A stretch of DNA of 64,000 nt from an uncultured Burkholderiales bacterium (GCA_903949285.1 CAJAYT010000102.1:1-64000), one strand, 5' to 3'. Shown: positions 37,622-48,892, counted from the first letter of the stretch. Notes: generated from the sequence alone by a model not told the origin. Translations and numbers: made by a program.

Positions 37622-38506
37622 TTAAACTTTTTCACAATTAACGACTGCTCGCCATATCTCCAGTGCTTGGTGGCTCTCTCGTACATCATGTACTCTCAAA
37701 ATCTTAGCGCCGCGCTCAAGCGCCATCATGAGGGCTGCGAGACTTGGCGCTAATCTGTCGCTCACTGCACACCCAGTTACTTGGCCAAGTGTAGATTTAC
37801 GTGACCACCCAATCAACAGGGGATAACCCAACTCAGTGAGCTTGGCTTGGTTTTTTAGGAGATATAAATTTTGTTCAACAGTTTTGCCAAAACCAATGCC
37901 CGGATCTACAACGATTCGACTGGGTGAGTAAGCTGCCTCCTCCAAAGCTTGGATCCTTTGGGTAAGAAAGTTCTGCACGCTAGCAAATGCCTCCAGTGGA
38001 GTGCCTTGCAAAGGAGTACGCTGCATTGTGCTGGGCTCTCCGTTCATGTGCATCAAACAAATACCACACTGGTAGGCTTTTAGTTTCTCAAGAGCACCGT
38101 GTTGCTGCAAGGCCCAAATATCATTGATGATATCCACCCCTAGATCCAAGGCCCGTAACTGGATTTCTAATCGGTAAGAATCAAGTGAAATGGGCACATT
38201 CCACTTTACCGCTTCGCGTAGGACGTCACCCACCCTGCGCCACTCCTCTGTAGCGTCAATCGGAGTGGCACCCGGACGTGAGGACTCACCACCAATATCC
38301 AGAATATGTGCGCCGTCTTTAAGAAGTTGTATAGCGTGCTCAATGGCAACGCGTGACTTATAAAACTCACCAGGATCCGAAAATGAATCAGGAGTTACAT
38401 TCACAATACCCATGATCAGTGGGTCACCCAGATCAAGGGCAAAGCGAGAGGTTTGCCACTCCGTGTGATGAGGGGTTTGCCCAGGCAAATCTAAAGGGTT
38501 AGACAT
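37622..38506 (-). CDS. folP: Dihydropteroate synthase
   Basis: A 294-residue TIM-barrel enzyme joining para-aminobenzoate to the pterin in folate synthesis. MGIVNVTPDSFSDPG, the diphosphate loop GGESSRPGA, the pterin residues in LDSYRLE, and VDPGIGFGKT are visible. The ATG at 38506 is preferred over the upstream TTG at 38524. It lies between ftsH and glmM, all minus strand. Confidence 0.96.
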   Translation of the reverse strand: MSNPLDLPGQTPHHTEWQTSRFALDLGDPLIMGIVNVTPDSFSDPGEFYKSRVAIEHAIQLLKDGAHILDIGGESSRPGATPIDATEEWRRVGDVLREAVKWNVPISLDSYRLEIQLRALDLGVDIINDIWALQQHGALEKLKAYQCGICLMHMNGEPSTMQRTPLQGTPLEAFASVQNFLTQRIQALEEAAYSPSRIVVDPGIGFGKTVEQNLYLLKNQAKLTELGYPLLIGWSRKSTLGQVTGCAVSDRLAPSLAALMMALERGAKILRVHDVRESHQALEIWRAVVNCEKV

Positions 38507-38603
38507 AACTTCCAAGCCTTTCAAAGAATCTGGAGCAATAAAGAGAAATGAATCGCTCAGACTCTTTGAGATTGACTAGGTTTTAGTATCCGCTTAACTT
38601 AAG

Positions 38604-40520
38604 TTAAGCCGCAGTTGGCGCTGGGTTAACAGGTACAGACTGACCATTGCCGCCGCTTCCATCACCAGATGGAGGGACACGCGGTGACCAATCTTTGGGT
38701 GGGCGAGGCGCGCGACCGGCCATGATGTCATCTAGCTGTTCGATATCAATCGTCTCCCACTCCAAAAGTGCACCTGCCATGGCGTGCATTTTGTCTTGAT
38801 TTTCTTCAATCAAGCGTCTTGCCAAGTTGTACTGAGTATCAATGATCGAGCGAACCTCATCGTCCACTTTCTTCATGGTTGACTCGCTCATGTGAGTGGT
38901 CTTTGTAACTGAGCGACCAAGAAAGACTTCTCCCTCATTTTCAGCGTACACCATTGGACCCAGTGCCTGAGACATACCGTAGCGCATGACCATATCACGT
39001 GCAATTTGGGTTGCTCGCTCAAAGTCATTGGACGCACCGGTTGTCATTTGGTTCATGAAAACCTCTTCCGCGATCCGCCCACCAAATAGCATACTGATTT
39101 GGTTCAGCATGTACTCGCGGTCATAGCTATAGCGGTCTTTCTCAGGCAAACTCATCGTAACGCCAAGCGCGCGACCACGGGGGATGATCGTAACTTTATG
39201 CACGGGATCACACTTAGGTAACAAGCGACCAATGAGTGCATGACCAGACTCGTGATACGCCGTATTAGTACGCTCCTCCTCTGGCATAACCATACTCTTG
39301 CGCTCTGGACCCATTAATATCTTGTCCTTGGCTTTCTCGAAGTCTTGCATCTCAACCACGCGCGCGTTGCGCCGAGCGGCCATCAGGGCTGCCTCATTAC
39401 AAAGATTGGCAAGATCGGCTCCGCTCATTCCAGGCGTACCGCGAGCGATCACAGACGCGTTGACATCTTGGCCAATCGGTACTTTGCGCATGTGAACGTT
39501 TAAGATCTGCTCACGCCCACGAATATCTGGCAGTTGAACATAGACTTGCCTGTCAAAGCGACCAGGACGCAAAAGCGCAGAGTCCAAAATATCAGGACGG
39601 TTTGTAGCGGCAACAACGATCACGCCTAAGTTGGTCTCGAAACCATCCATCTCCACCAGCATCTGGTTCAGCGTTTGTTCGCGCTCATCGTTTCCACCGC
39701 CCAGACCTGCACCACGTTGGCGGCCAACGGCGTCGATTTCATCGATGAAAATGATACAGGGCGCGTTTTTCTTCGCGTTTTCAAACATATCGCGAACCCG
39801 GGCAGCTCCAACACCCACAAACATCTCCACAAAGTCTGAGCCAGAAATGCTAAAGAAAGGCACCTTCGCCTCGCCCGCTATACCCTTGGCAAGCAAAGTC
39901 TTACCAGTCCCAGGGGGCCCGACCAAGAGCAGACCACGTGGGATACGTCCACCCAGCTTTTGAAATTTTTGGGGATCTTTTAAGAACTCAACAACTTCCT
40001 TAACCTCCTCTTTGGCCTCATCGCAGCCTGCGACATCAGCAAAGGTCACCTGGTTGTTGGAGTCATCTAGCATCCTTGCACGGCTTTTACCAAAGCTAAA
40101 AGCACCGCCCTTACCTCCGCCTTGCATTTGGCGCATGAAGTAAATCCAAACCCCGATGAGTAATAGCATCGGCCCCCAGCTAACCAAAAGCGTCATAAGC
40201 AATGAGCTCTCTTCTCTGGGCTTGACGTCAAATTTAACGTTGTTTGCAATCAAGTCGCCAACCAAGCCACGGTCTAAGTAAGTCGCATTGGTGTGTACCT
40301 TTCGGTCATCCGTGGTGACTGCCAAAATCTCTGATCCACCTTGCCCCTCTTGAATCACAGCAGATTTGATGCGCTTGCCGTGAACTTCATCCAGGAAGTC
40401 TGAGTAAGCAAGGTAACCTGTGCTGCCTTGAGAGTGCGAATCGAATTGCTTGAATACCGTAAAAAGTACCAAAGCAATAACTAGCCATACGGCCACCTTA
40501 GAAAACCACTGATTGTTCAA
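38604..40520 (-). CDS. ftsH: ATP-dependent zinc metalloprotease FtsH
   Basis: A 638-residue inner-membrane AAA+ protease. Two membrane segments (about residues 5-22 and 105-122) flank a periplasmic loop. The AAA domain has the Walker [14 protein letters not shown], the pore loop [14 protein letters not shown], the Walker [16 protein letters not shown], and the second-region arginines. The zinc site HESGHA has a third ligand further on. It degrades misassembled membrane proteins and regulators. The start codon is TTG, preceded by TGGAG; the family N-terminus ([24 protein letters not shown]) confirms it. Confidence 0.97.
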   Translation of the reverse strand: MNNQWFSKVAVWLVIALVLFTVFKQFDSHSQGSTGYLAYSDFLDEVHGKRIKSAVIQEGQGGSEILAVTTDDRKVHTNATYLDRGLVGDLIANNVKFDVKPREESSLLMTLLVSWGPMLLLIGVWIYFMRQMQGGGKGGAFSFGKSRARMLDDSNNQVTFADVAGCDEAKEEVKEVVEFLKDPQKFQKLGGRIPRGLLLVGPPGTGKTLLAKGIAGEAKVPFFSISGSDFVEMFVGVGAARVRDMFENAKKNAPCIIFIDEIDAVGRQRGAGLGGGNDEREQTLNQMLVEMDGFETNLGVIVVAATNRPDILDSALLRPGRFDRQVYVQLPDIRGREQILNVHMRKVPIGQDVNASVIARGTPGMSGADLANLCNEAALMAARRNARVVEMQDFEKAKDKILMGPERKSMVMPEEERTNTAYHESGHALIGRLLPKCDPVHKVTIIPRGRALGVTMSLPEKDRYSYDREYMLNQISMLFGGRIAEEVFMNQMTTGASNDFERATQIARDMVMRYGMSQALGPMVYAENEGEVFLGRSVTKTTHMSESTMKKVDDEVRSIIDTQYNLARRLIEENQDKMHAMAGALLEWETIDIEQLDDIMAGRAPRPPKDWSPRVPPSGDGSGGNGQSVPVNPAPTAA

Positions 40521-40532
40521 TGCAAGCTCCAG

Positions 40533-40558
40533 AAAATAAAACCCTTAACGAGAGGGTT
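40533..40558 (-). terminator. Possible attenuator hairpin between rlmE and ftsH
   Basis: On the minus strand: AACCC, a nine-base loop, GGGTT followed by TTATTTT. It lies about 15 bases before the ftsH ribosome-binding site. It is a short stem that could partly terminate transcription from rlmE, or be chance. Confidence 0.3.
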
Positions 40559-40689
40559 AAGAGGTCATTTGAGGCCCCATTTTAAGCTTTTCAAGCCTTG
40601 AGCGACACTCTTTTTCACGATTCATCCCTAAAGCGTCTAAGGTTTTGTTAAATTTGCAACCTAAAACCACTCAAATCCGGGGAAAAACC

Positions 40690-41355
40690 TCAGAGACCAC
40701 CCACTTTAAGCCCTAAACCTACGATGAAGTTTTCGGAGGAATTTGACCGGCTGGCCTTAGGTTTCATGGGTTTAACGACCTTAAAAGTGTCCTTAAATAA
40801 TTTAACCAATTGGCTGTAACCACTGCCGTGAAAAACTTTGACTACGAGTGCGCCGTCTTTTTTCATGTGCGTTTGAGCGAACTCGACTGCCAACTCAACC
40901 AGATGTGAGATTCGGGCTGCGTCCGCGGACTCAATACCGGACAAATTAGGGGCCATATCTGAGACTACGATATCCACTACTCGCCCCTTCAGTACCCTGC
41001 TCAACTCCTCAGATACGGATGGTTCGCGAAAATCGCCCAAAATAAACTCCACCCCCTCAACAGGCTCCATGGGCAAGAGGTCCAAGGCAATGATTGCACC
41101 TTGAAGCTCCCCGCTCGCTGCGCCCTCGGGCGCTAGTTTCCTGCGCACGTACTGGCTCCAAGCCCCGGGGGTGGACCCCAAATCGACGATCACCTGCCCT
41201 GGCTTGATGAGTTTCAGTTCTTCATCAATCTCTTTGAGCTTGTAGGCGGCCCTTGCCCTGTAGCCCTCTTTCTTGGCAAGTTTGACGTAAGGGTCATTAA
41301 CATGGTCATTTAACCACGCCTTATTGACTTTTTTGCTTTGAGTTTTAACTTTCAC
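40690..41355 (-). CDS. rlmE: 23S rRNA 2'-O-ribose U2552 methyltransferase RlmE
   Basis: A 221-residue SAM-dependent methyltransferase modifying the peptidyl-transferase A-loop. The N-terminal [14 protein letters not shown] is followed by the SAM motif [31 protein letters not shown], the catalytic-Asp segment [10 protein letters not shown], and the lysine in [13 protein letters not shown]. The open frame runs further upstream, but the GTG at 41355 follows a GGGA ribosome-binding site and gives the normal N-terminus ([15 protein letters not shown]). It lies upstream of ftsH as in E. coli and is divergent from yhbY. Confidence 0.95.
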   Translation of the reverse strand: MKVKTQSKKVNKAWLNDHVNDPYVKLAKKEGYRARAAYKLKEIDEELKLIKPGQVIVDLGSTPGAWSQYVRRKLAPEGAASGELQGAIIALDLLPMEPVEGVEFILGDFREPSVSEELSRVLKGRVVDIVVSDMAPNLSGIESADAARISHLVELAVEFAQTHMKKDGALVVKVFHGSGYSQLVKLFKDTFKVVKPMKPKASRSNSSENFIVGLGLKVGGL

Positions 41356-41389
41356 TAGAGTTCCCGTTGTGAGGGAGGATAATACAACG

Positions 41390-41866
41390 ATGTCAGCAAT
41401 TATCCTAACCCCAAGCCAGCGCAAAGTACACCGCGCCAATGCTCACCACCTCACACCCGTCGTTATGATTGGTCAAGAGGGGTTGAGCGCATCCGTTACC
41501 AAAGAGATCAATGCAGCGTTAAATTCGCACGGCTTGATCAAAATTCGCGTTCACGGAGATGACCGCTTAGCTCGAGAACAGATGTTCCAAACCTTAGCCG
41601 AGGAACTCAGTGCCGCTCCTATTCAACATATTGGCAAACTCCTTGTCCTGTGGCGCCCCACGGCGGAGAAAGAAAAAACTGTTGATGAGGACCGTAAACC
41701 AGGCCCGAGGGAGTTCAAGGTGCTCAAATACTCCAAGCGCGGAGGCCAACGCCCCGAGGTCCGAACTGTGAAGGTCCTAGGGAACCAAAGGCTGAGTGCT
41801 GGAGGTCAAGTCAAGCGTGCGAAGCCTAAATTGAAATCGATCAAGAAGCGAAACTTGGACAACTAA
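41390..41866 (+). CDS. yhbY: CRS1/YhbY RNA-binding protein
   Basis: A 158-residue protein whose first 95 residues form the CRM (YhbY) domain: [28 protein letters not shown] and [12 protein letters not shown]. It associates with pre-50S ribosomes. A basic tail of about 60 residues (to [14 protein letters not shown]) is longer than E. coli YhbY (97 aa). The ATG at 41390 follows GGAGG at long spacing; a GTG at 41369 is in frame. It is divergent from rlmE at only 34 bases, the usual arrangement. Confidence 0.92.
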   Translation: MSAIILTPSQRKVHRANAHHLTPVVMIGQEGLSASVTKEINAALNSHGLIKIRVHGDDRLAREQMFQTLAEELSAAPIQHIGKLLVLWRPTAEKEKTVDEDRKPGPREFKVLKYSKRGGQRPEVRTVKVLGNQRLSAGGQVKRAKPKLKSIKKRNLDN

Positions 41867-41897
41867 ATCTCAATTTAGATCTCTCCTAATCTGACAG

Positions 41898-42332
41898 TTA
41901 GCTAGACCGACTCAGCTTGGTATAGATTCGCCACATAAAGCCTGTTGCACACAACCACTGGGCCAAGTAAAGTGCACTTCCTACGGAGTGCCACAAGGCC
42001 AAATCTTCATGCGCAACGATATGGGGCGAGACAACAAATTCGAGCACCAGTGCGCACAGCATGCCCGTTATGACCCATCCTGAGGGTTGGGCCTTAATGC
42101 TTTCCCGACTAAAAAGTGTGTCATCTTGCATCTGTCTTTTAGCGACCACGATCAAACAAAGACCACAGACCACGCAGACCCATGTCTGAGCACTAAACAG
42201 CACAGCAGCGATCCGTCCTGCCTCTGCAGGAGTGTCCATGTTTGCAAAGAGTATCGGTACGACCATAAATCCAACGGCGCTCAAGCTCCCCCACCAAAAG
42301 GCTGCTAAGAAAAGTTTCAGACGGCCCATCAT
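41898..42332 (-). CDS. DUF4149-type small membrane protein
   Basis: A 144-residue protein with four hydrophobic segments: AFWWGSLSAVGFMVVPILF, IAAVLFSAQTWVCVVCGLCLIVV, VITGMLCALVLEFVV, and LYLAQWLCATGFMW. These match the DUF4149 layout found between greA and yhbY in betaproteobacteria. Function unknown. The ATG pair at 42332/42329 is favoured over a TTG at 42359 that would overlap greA. Confidence 0.75.
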   Translation of the reverse strand: MMGRLKLFLAAFWWGSLSAVGFMVVPILFANMDTPAEAGRIAAVLFSAQTWVCVVCGLCLIVVAKRQMQDDTLFSRESIKAQPSGWVITGMLCALVLEFVVSPHIVAHEDLALWHSVGSALYLAQWLCATGFMWRIYTKLSRSS

Positions 42333-42355
42333 GATTTCTCTGCTTTTAGTGAATT

Positions 42356-42832
42356 TCAAATATAGGAAACAGCAACGATTTCATAGCGTTTTTGGCCACC
42401 CGGGGCTTGAACCACTGCGGAATCCCCCTCCTCTTTGCCAATCAAAGCACGTGCAATGGGACTGCTAACGTTGATCAGTCCCAACTTTAAGTCAGCCTCA
42501 TCCTCACCCACGATCTGATAGGTGACTTTCTCTCCCGAGCTCTCATCCTCCAACTCCACTGTGCTACCAAAGACCACAAGGCCTTCCGCATTTAAGGAGC
42601 TTGGATCGATCACTTGGGCGACTGATAACTTGCCCTCAATCTCTTGAATTCGACCCTCGACAAAACCTTGCCTATCCTTAGCTGCTTCGTACTCAGCGTT
42701 TTCGGACAAATCCCCTTGTGCACGGGCCTCAGAGATAGCGTTGATCACCCAGGGACGATCCACGGTTTTAAGGCGGTGAAGCTCCTCTTTGAGCTGTTCT
42801 GCACCGCGTTTGGTAATGGGTATAGTTGCCAT
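42356..42832 (-). CDS. greA: Transcription elongation factor GreA
   Basis: A 158-residue factor that rescues backtracked RNA polymerase by stimulating transcript cleavage. The N-terminal coiled coil ([21 protein letters not shown]) has the acidic tip [15 protein letters not shown]. The C-terminal FKBP-like domain follows ([39 protein letters not shown]). It lies downstream of carB, the common carAB-greA order. Confidence 0.97.
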   Translation of the reverse strand: MATIPITKRGAEQLKEELHRLKTVDRPWVINAISEARAQGDLSENAEYEAAKDRQGFVEGRIQEIEGKLSVAQVIDPSSLNAEGLVVFGSTVELEDESSGEKVTYQIVGEDEADLKLGLINVSSPIARALIGKEEGDSAVVQAPGGQKRYEIVAVSYI

Positions 42833-42864
42833 AATTGCGAGATTTTATTGTGTAATTGACTAAT

Positions 42865-42894
42865 TTAAAACAACACGCGGGCTACTTAAGCCCG
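42865..42894 (-). terminator. Terminator-like hairpin between carB and greA
   Basis: On the minus strand: CGGGCT, a five-base loop, AGCCCG, followed by CGTGTTGTTTTAA. It is a perfect 6-bp stem with an imperfect T-rich tail. It may separate carAB from greA transcription. Confidence 0.5.
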
Positions 42895-42994
42895 AATTAT
42901 TGCGTTTGACCCTCAAAAAGCACTCAGAACAAACGAGCCCACTTTAGTTGACAGGTGCTCGCCTGAGATGAGTGCTTTCCATCTCACCTCGGAC

Positions 42995-43027
42995 TACTTA
43001 AGCCTGAGCTAGGCTCTGGCTTAAGTA
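42995..43027. repeat. 10-bp inverted repeat after carB
   Basis: TACTTAAGCC at 42995-43004 pairs with GGCTTAAGTA at 43018-43027 around a 13-base loop. It lies immediately after the carB stop. The same ten bases occur at 42883-42892 within the neighbouring hairpin, so the element TACTTAAGCC appears three times in about 145 bases. Confidence 0.6.
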
Positions 43028-43031
43028 CTCA

Positions 43032-46000
43032 TTAGACCAATTGGGCATGCATCTCTTGAACAGAGTAGACCCCAAGTGAATCCATGTGCTTCATGCCTTG
43101 AACCGCAGCCTCTGCGCCGGCCATCGTTGTAATCGTTGTAACTCTTGCCATCAAAGAAGAGGTTCTGATCTGACGTGAGTCTGCAATCGCATTACGACGC
43201 TCCTCAACGGTGTTGATCACCATTGCAACTTCGTTATTTTTAATCATATCAACAACGTGGGGACGACCTTCGGCGACTTTGTTAACAGCAGTCACTTTTA
43301 AACCAGCAGCGCTGATGGCAGCTGCGGTGCCTTTGGTTGCAACCAACTCAAAGCCCATTTCAAGAAGGCTCCTGGCAAGCTCAACTGCCCTGGGTTTGTC
43401 ATTATTTTTAACAGTCAAGAAGATTTTATTAATCTCATCTGTCGGCCTAGGAAAACGGGTTCCAGCGCCAATTTGGCTCTTCACAAAAGCTTCACCAAAG
43501 GTTTTGCCCACTCCCATCACCTCGCCCGTTGATTTCATCTCAGGCCCCAAAATGGTATCAACACCTGGGAATTTAACGAATGGGAACACAGCTTCCTTCA
43601 CGCTGAAATAAGGCGGGTGGACTTCGCGGGTAACGCCTTGGGACACAAGGGTTTGACCAACCATACACCGTGCTGCAACTTTAGCCAGTTGGATACCAGT
43701 TGCCTTACTAACATATGGAACAGTTCTACTTGCTCTTGGATTCACCTCCAAAACATAGATGACATCGCGTCCCTCTTGCTTTTGAATCGCAAACTGCACG
43801 TTCATGAGTCCTACTACGTTAAGACCTTTTGCCATCGCTGCAGTTTGAAGTTTTAGCTCCTTGATCGTCGCCTCTGACAAAGAATAAGGGGGGAGTGAGC
43901 AGGCAGAGTCTCCACTGTGAACACCAGCTTGTTCAATGTGCTCCATCACCCCGCCAATAAATACATCCACTCCATCACAGAGTGCGTCTACATCACATTC
44001 AATGGCGTCGTTCAAGAACCGATCTAATAGTACGGGGGAGTCGTGACTAACTTTAACGGCTTCGCGCATATAACGCTCAAGATCCTTTTGCTCGTGCACG
44101 ATCTCCATCGCTCGCCCACCCAACACATAGCTTGGACGAACTACCAAGGGGTACCCAAGGTCTTGCGCTTTAAGGAGCGCATCAGCCTCGGTTCTTGCAG
44201 TTGCGTTAGGGGGTTGTAAAAGTTTTAAATCGTGCAATAACTTTTGGAACCGCTCTCTGTCCTCAGCAGCATCGATCATGTCAGGGCTTGTGCCGATGAT
44301 TGGAACTCCTGCAGCCTCAAGGCCTAAAGCGAGTTTCAAGGGTGTCTGTCCTCCGTATTGGACAATGACGCCGTAAGGTTTTTCTTTATCAACAATTTCC
44401 AGCACATCCTCTAAGGTCAGTGGCTCAAAATAGAGTCGATCACTCGTATCGTAGTCGGTAGATACAGTCTCTGGATTGCAGTTGACCATGATGGTCTCAT
44501 AGCCGTCTTCGCGCATGGCGAGCGCGGCGTGCACGCAGCAGTAATCAAACTCAATACCCTGTCCGATGCGGTTGGGTCCACCGCCGAGTACCATGATTTT
44601 CTTGTTATTCGTTGGCTCGGCTTCGCACTCTTGTTCATAACAAGAATACATGTAAGCCGTTCTTGTCTCAAACTCAGCTGCGCAAGTGTCAACACGCTTA
44701 TAGACGGGCCTAATGCCAAGAGCGTGACGTCTAACGCGAACCGCGCCCTCTGTGGTTTTGAGTAACTTTGCCAACCGCCTATCGGAGAACCCTTTTTGCT
44801 TTAATTTTCTAAGCGACAAAGCATCTATTGACTCTAGGGCCTGGGCGCCTTTGGCATCAGCTAGTTTGTCTATATCGAGTTCAATTTTAATAATCTCTTC
44901 GATTTGCACCAAGAACCAGGGATCAATCTTAGTTAGCGCGTGAACTTCTTCTACGCTCATTCCCTGACCAAAGGCGTCTCCTACATACCAAATCCTCTCA
45001 GGCCCAGGCTCGCCAAGTTCTTTCTCTAAAACCTCACGGTCCTCGGTCTTTTGATTCATACCGTCAACACCGACTTCTAAGCCTCTTAGGGCCTTTTGGA
45101 AAGACTCTTGAAAGGTTCTACCCATGGCCATCACCTCGCCCACAGACTTCATTTGTGTGGTGAGTCTTGAGTCCGCTTGGGGAAACTTCTCAAAAGCGAA
45201 ACGCGGTATCTTGGTGACCACGTAATCAATGCTGGGCTCAAAACTAGCAGGTGTAGCACCGCCCGTGATCTCATTTCTCAGCTCATCTAAGGTGTACCCA
45301 ACGGCGAGTTTCGCAGCTACTTTTGCAATTGGAAATCCAGTTGCTTTGGACGCCAAGGCTGAGGACCTTGAAACACGCGGATTCATCTCAATCACAATCA
45401 TGCGGCCATCTTTAGGATTGACTGCGAACTGCACATTTGAGCCACCGGTGTCAACTCCAATCTCACGCAGCACTGCAAGTGATGCATTACGCATGATTTG
45501 GTATTCTTTGTCAGTCAACGTTTGGGCTGGGGCCACGGTTATGGAGTCCCCAGTATGCACACCCATAGGATCCAAATTCTCGATTGAGCATACGATGATG
45601 CAGTTATCTGCCTTATCACGTACAACCTCCATCTCAAACTCTTTCCAACCCAGCAAAGACTCCTCAATCAAGAGCTCATTGGTGGGAGACGCCTCCAAAC
45701 CGCGTTTGCAAATAGTCTCAAATTCCTCTGAGTTGTAGGCAATCCCGCCGCCCGTTCCGCCCAGCGTAAAGCTAGGCCTGATAACGGTTGGGAACCCAAG
45801 GGTCTTTTGAACAGCCCAGGCCTCATCCATGGTGTGAGCAATACCAGAACGCGCTGAACCTAAACCAATTTTGGTCATAGCGTCTTTGAATTTCAAACGA
45901 TCCTCGGCTTTATCAATCGCCTCTGGGCTTGCGCCGATCAACTCTACATCGTACTTCTTAAGAACTCCGTTGTGCCACAAATCGAGCGCACAATTCAGCG

Positions 46001-46283
46001 CTGTTTGTCCACCCATCGTTGGGAGAATAGCGTCTGGGCGTTCTTTAGCAATGATTTTCTCAACTGTTTGCCAAGTAATGGGCTCAATGTAAGTCACATC
46101 CGCGGTGGAGGGATCAGTCATGATCGTTGCAGGATTGCTGTTGATCAAAATAACTTTAAAACCCTCCTCGCGCAGGGCCTTACAGGCCTGCACGCCGGAG
46201 TAATCGAACTCGCACGCTTGCCCAATAATGATGGGGCCTGCGCCGATGATGAGGATACTTTTAATATCAGTGCGCTTGGGCAT
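43032..46283 (-). CDS. carB: Carbamoyl-phosphate synthase large subunit
   Basis: A 1083-residue enzyme that makes carbamoyl phosphate for arginine and pyrimidine synthesis from bicarbonate, ammonia passed from CarA, and two ATP. There are two homologous ATP-grasp halves. The first opens [22 protein letters not shown] and has [12 protein letters not shown]. The second has [20 protein letters not shown] and [14 protein letters not shown]. An allosteric MGS-like C-terminal domain follows, beginning around residue 950. It starts directly after the carA stop. Confidence 0.98.
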   Translation of the reverse strand: MPKRTDIKSILIIGAGPIIIGQACEFDYSGVQACKALREEGFKVILINSNPATIMTDPSTADVTYIEPITWQTVEKIIAKERPDAILPTMGGQTALNCALDLWHNGVLKKYDVELIGASPEAIDKAEDRLKFKDAMTKIGLGSARSGIAHTMDEAWAVQKTLGFPTVIRPSFTLGGTGGGIAYNSEEFETICKRGLEASPTNELLIEESLLGWKEFEMEVVRDKADNCIIVCSIENLDPMGVHTGDSITVAPAQTLTDKEYQIMRNASLAVLREIGVDTGGSNVQFAVNPKDGRMIVIEMNPRVSRSSALASKATGFPIAKVAAKLAVGYTLDELRNEITGGATPASFEPSIDYVVTKIPRFAFEKFPQADSRLTTQMKSVGEVMAMGRTFQESFQKALRGLEVGVDGMNQKTEDREVLEKELGEPGPERIWYVGDAFGQGMSVEEVHALTKIDPWFLVQIEEIIKIELDIDKLADAKGAQALESIDALSLRKLKQKGFSDRRLAKLLKTTEGAVRVRRHALGIRPVYKRVDTCAAEFETRTAYMYSCYEQECEAEPTNNKKIMVLGGGPNRIGQGIEFDYCCVHAALAMREDGYETIMVNCNPETVSTDYDTSDRLYFEPLTLEDVLEIVDKEKPYGVIVQYGGQTPLKLALGLEAAGVPIIGTSPDMIDAAEDRERFQKLLHDLKLLQPPNATARTEADALLKAQDLGYPLVVRPSYVLGGRAMEIVHEQKDLERYMREAVKVSHDSPVLLDRFLNDAIECDVDALCDGVDVFIGGVMEHIEQAGVHSGDSACSLPPYSLSEATIKELKLQTAAMAKGLNVVGLMNVQFAIQKQEGRDVIYVLEVNPRASRTVPYVSKATGIQLAKVAARCMVGQTLVSQGVTREVHPPYFSVKEAVFPFVKFPGVDTILGPEMKSTGEVMGVGKTFGEAFVKSQIGAGTRFPRPTDEINKIFLTVKNNDKPRAVELARSLLEMGFELVATKGTAAAISAAGLKVTAVNKVAEGRPHVVDMIKNNEVAMVINTVEERRNAIADSRQIRTSSLMARVTTITTMAGAEAAVQGMKHMDSLGVYSVQEMHAQLV

Positions 46284-47459
46284 TTATCTCTTCTCCATGA
46301 GCGCAGTAAAGCGATCAAATAAATAGGCTATGTCGTGTGGGCCGGGTGAGGCCTCGGGATGGCCTTGAAAACAAAAGGCCGGTCGGTCAGTGCGCATTAG
46401 ACCTTGAATGGTTGAGTCGAACAATGACACATGAGTTACTTTTAGATTAGCAGGAAGTGTTTGCGCGTTTACAGCGAAGCCATGGTTTTGGCTCGTGATC
46501 GAAACACGCTTGCTCGAGAGCTCTTGAACAGGGTGATTGGCACCGTGATGACCAAATTTCATTTTGAAAGTTTTAGCGCCACTGGCTAATGCCATGATTT
46601 GATGGCCCAAACAGATACCAAAGGTTGGAACTCCTGACTCGATAATGGCACGTGCAGCATCAATTGCATAATCACAAGGCTCAGGATCGCCCGGCCCATT
46701 AGATAAAAACACGCCACTAGGACTGAGGGCAAACACATCTTTCGCGGGCGTTTTGGCAGGTACCACAGTCACCCTACATCCACGCTCACTTAACATGCGA
46801 AGAATGTTTCTTTTCACGCCAAAGTCATAAGCCACTACGTGGTGCTTGAGGTCCTTTGGTGTGCCGTAGCCTTTTCCTAAAACCCACTCAGACTCAGTCC
46901 ATTCAAAGGCCTTACTGACCGTGACCTTTTGAGCAAGATCGAGTCCAGTCATAGAGGGAGCACCCTTCGCAGCAGCCAAAGCTTTCTCCGTGGCAGCTTT
47001 AAGCGAGGCAGCGTCTAAAACCTGACCCGCTGCTAAAGCGAGTATGGCTCCATTTTGTGCACCATGCGTTCTCAAATGCTTAGTCAAACTGCGTGTATCG
47101 ATCCCTGCAATAGCAACTGTTCCTTGACGAATCAAGTAATCACTAAGTGACTCATTGCTCCTAAAGTTAGAGGCAATAAGGGGCAGATCTTTAATAATAA
47201 GGCCTGAGGCGTGAACTTTATCGGACTCCACGTCCTCTCGGTTTACACCGTAATTTCCGATGTGGGGATAGGTGAGGGTTACGATTTGTTGGCAGTAACT
47301 GGGATCGGTCAGGATTTCTTGATAACCGGTGAGCGCTGTATTGAAAACAACTTCACCAACCGTTTGACCCGGCGATCCAATGGAATGACCCACATAGACC
47401 GTACCGTCTGCAAGCGCCAAAATGGCAGGAGGGGATTTCCCCTGTAGAGACAAAAGCAA
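46284..47459 (-). CDS. carA: Carbamoyl-phosphate synthase small subunit
   Basis: A 391-residue glutamine amidotransferase subunit that supplies ammonia to CarB. The N-terminal domain has [30 protein letters not shown] and [13 protein letters not shown]. The class I amidotransferase domain has [10 protein letters not shown], the nucleophile Cys in [20 protein letters not shown], and the His/Glu pair in [13 protein letters not shown]. The start is TTG (47459) after CGGAGAA at 5 bases. It precedes carB with no gap. Confidence 0.96.
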   Translation of the reverse strand: MLLSLQGKSPPAILALADGTVYVGHSIGSPGQTVGEVVFNTALTGYQEILTDPSYCQQIVTLTYPHIGNYGVNREDVESDKVHASGLIIKDLPLIASNFRSNESLSDYLIRQGTVAIAGIDTRSLTKHLRTHGAQNGAILALAAGQVLDAASLKAATEKALAAAKGAPSMTGLDLAQKVTVSKAFEWTESEWVLGKGYGTPKDLKHHVVAYDFGVKRNILRMLSERGCRVTVVPAKTPAKDVFALSPSGVFLSNGPGDPEPCDYAIDAARAIIESGVPTFGICLGHQIMALASGAKTFKMKFGHHGANHPVQELSSKRVSITSQNHGFAVNAQTLPANLKVTHVSLFDSTIQGLMRTDRPAFCFQGHPEASPGPHDIAYLFDRFTALMEKR

Positions 47460-47672
47460 TGGGTTCTCCGTTTATATTTCGGTGACGCCCATCGCACCTT
47501 TTAAGAGCTAACTCTTCGAGGGTGTGTTTGTTCGAGGGATTGGTCTGTAATTAGAGCGTGGGCGTAGGGTTAGAAGGTGCTAAAAAGCACTTCATTATAG
47601 CCGAGCCACGTCCTTGAGTATTAAGCACCTGCTACGGCCCACTTGCGCTGACCAACAGACACTTAATAACCA

Positions 47673-47686
47673 ATTTGTATACAAAT
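47673..47686. promoter_or_regulatory. 14-bp perfect palindrome in the carA upstream gap
   Basis: ATTTGTATACAAAT is a perfect dyad. The core TTGTATACAA resembles operators of GntR-type (FCD) repressors. It lies about 215 bases upstream of carA and about 37 bases beyond the stop of the Bug-type binding protein. No regulator gene is adjacent. Confidence 0.4.
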
Positions 47687-47722
47687 ATAGAGACTTCGTA
47701 AATCTAGGTAGTTACAAAAATA

Positions 47723-48703
47723 TCAAGCCTTGAGCCCTAACTTTGCAATTAACTTTTTAAACATCTCACTGTCTCTTTGCATCACTTGTTTGAATGCGTC
47801 AGAGTCGTTATAAACCAATCCCAGGTTCAGTTTGTCCAAGGATTCCTTAAACATCGGCTCAGTTGCCGCACCCTTGGCGGCTACTCTTAGAGCGTTGATC
47901 ACGTTTGGAGGGGTTCCCTTGGGCGCTGCAAGGCCTCGCCAAGCCCCAATGGATAGATCAATCTTGCGCTCTTTGAGGGTTGGTACTCGCTCGAAACCTT
48001 TAACTCTTTGGTCGGACATGACTGCAAGCGTTTTTAATTTCCCAGCTGCTACCTGCGCTGAGACCTCCCCAGGACTTACCGATACAGCGTCTATGTGCCC
48101 ACCGAGCAAAGCGACAACTGCAGGGGCCGCCCCCTGAAAAGGGATGGGATTGAATTTAACACCCGTTTTATCCTCCAAAGAGGCGTGAGCAAGGTGCCAA
48201 ATGGATCCATTTCCTGAGTTACCCATTTTGATAGCGTCTGGGGATTTTTGTGCATCGGTTAAAAACTCTTCAATGGTGTTCCAAGGAGCGTCAGCTTTAA
48301 CCGTAATTGCTGCAGGATCTGCATTGAGTTGAGCAATCGGAATGAAATCCTCGAAAGTATATTTTGTTAATCCTAAAGAGGGTAGGATGGTAATTTCAAC
48401 AATGACCATACAAAGTTTGTAGCCGTCTGGGCGGGCGTTGATCATGTCCCCCATCCCTATCGCGCCAGAGGCACCGGGCTTATTGTTAACGGTAAGGGGT
48501 TGGGGTAAGTATTTCTTACAGGCTTCTGCAAAGGCCCTTGTAACGGCATCTGTACCACCCCCAGCTGCAGCGGGAACTACCACCTCTATGGGCTTAGTTG
48601 GATATTCACTCTCTTCTGACCAAGCGGGACCAGTGAGTGGAAGCGCCAGTGCTCCAACGCCGGCAACAAACTGTCTTCTTTTAAGGGATTTTTGAATGGT
48701 CAT
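47723..48703 (-). CDS. Bug-family periplasmic substrate-binding protein (TTT type)
   Basis: A 326-residue exported protein of the tripartite tricarboxylate transporter receptor family, expanded in Burkholderiales. The signal region MTIQKSLKRRQFVAGVGALA has a twin-arginine look (KRRQFV), so Tat export is possible. The mature part starts YPTKPIEVVVPAAAGGGTDAVTR, the family signature, and includes NKPGASGAIG and GNSGNGSIWHLA. Substrates are usually small organic acids. No TctAB membrane genes are beside it, so it is an orphan receptor. It lies downstream of terC on the same strand. Confidence 0.92.
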   Translation of the reverse strand: MTIQKSLKRRQFVAGVGALALPLTGPAWSEESEYPTKPIEVVVPAAAGGGTDAVTRAFAEACKKYLPQPLTVNNKPGASGAIGMGDMINARPDGYKLCMVIVEITILPSLGLTKYTFEDFIPIAQLNADPAAITVKADAPWNTIEEFLTDAQKSPDAIKMGNSGNGSIWHLAHASLEDKTGVKFNPIPFQGAAPAVVALLGGHIDAVSVSPGEVSAQVAAGKLKTLAVMSDQRVKGFERVPTLKERKIDLSIGAWRGLAAPKGTPPNVINALRVAAKGAATEPMFKESLDKLNLGLVYNDSDAFKQVMQRDSEMFKKLIAKLGLKA

Positions 48704-48869
48704 ATTGAAAACCTCTTTTTAAATCATCAGCTCAATTGGTATCTGATTATGATAAGCGTCTCATTTGATTTGAAAATTAGGGTTTACGGCGTATGGTTGT
48801 TGTAAGGGAGCGTAAAAAGCTCCACCTGGACTAGGCCCGTCAACGAATGTAGAAGTACCCTAGAAAGCA

Positions 48870-48892
48870 CAAAGCCGGCAAAAGCCGGCTTT
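48870..48892 (-). terminator. Terminator hairpin after terC
   Basis: A perfect 9-bp stem AAAGCCGGC / GCCGGCTTT with a 4-base loop, read either way. It lies about 50 bases past the terC stop and separates terC from the Bug-type gene. The T-run is short (TTTGTGCTTT). Confidence 0.7.

Noticed and set aside
41356-41439. A longer RlmE reading frame starting upstream of the GTG at 41355
   Set aside because: It would overlap the divergent yhbY start, and its translation has no family match; the GTG has a good ribosome-binding site.
43210-46322. Several plus-strand frames of 70-170 codons opposite carB
   Set aside because: They are shadows of the carB coding frame with no ribosome-binding site and biased composition.
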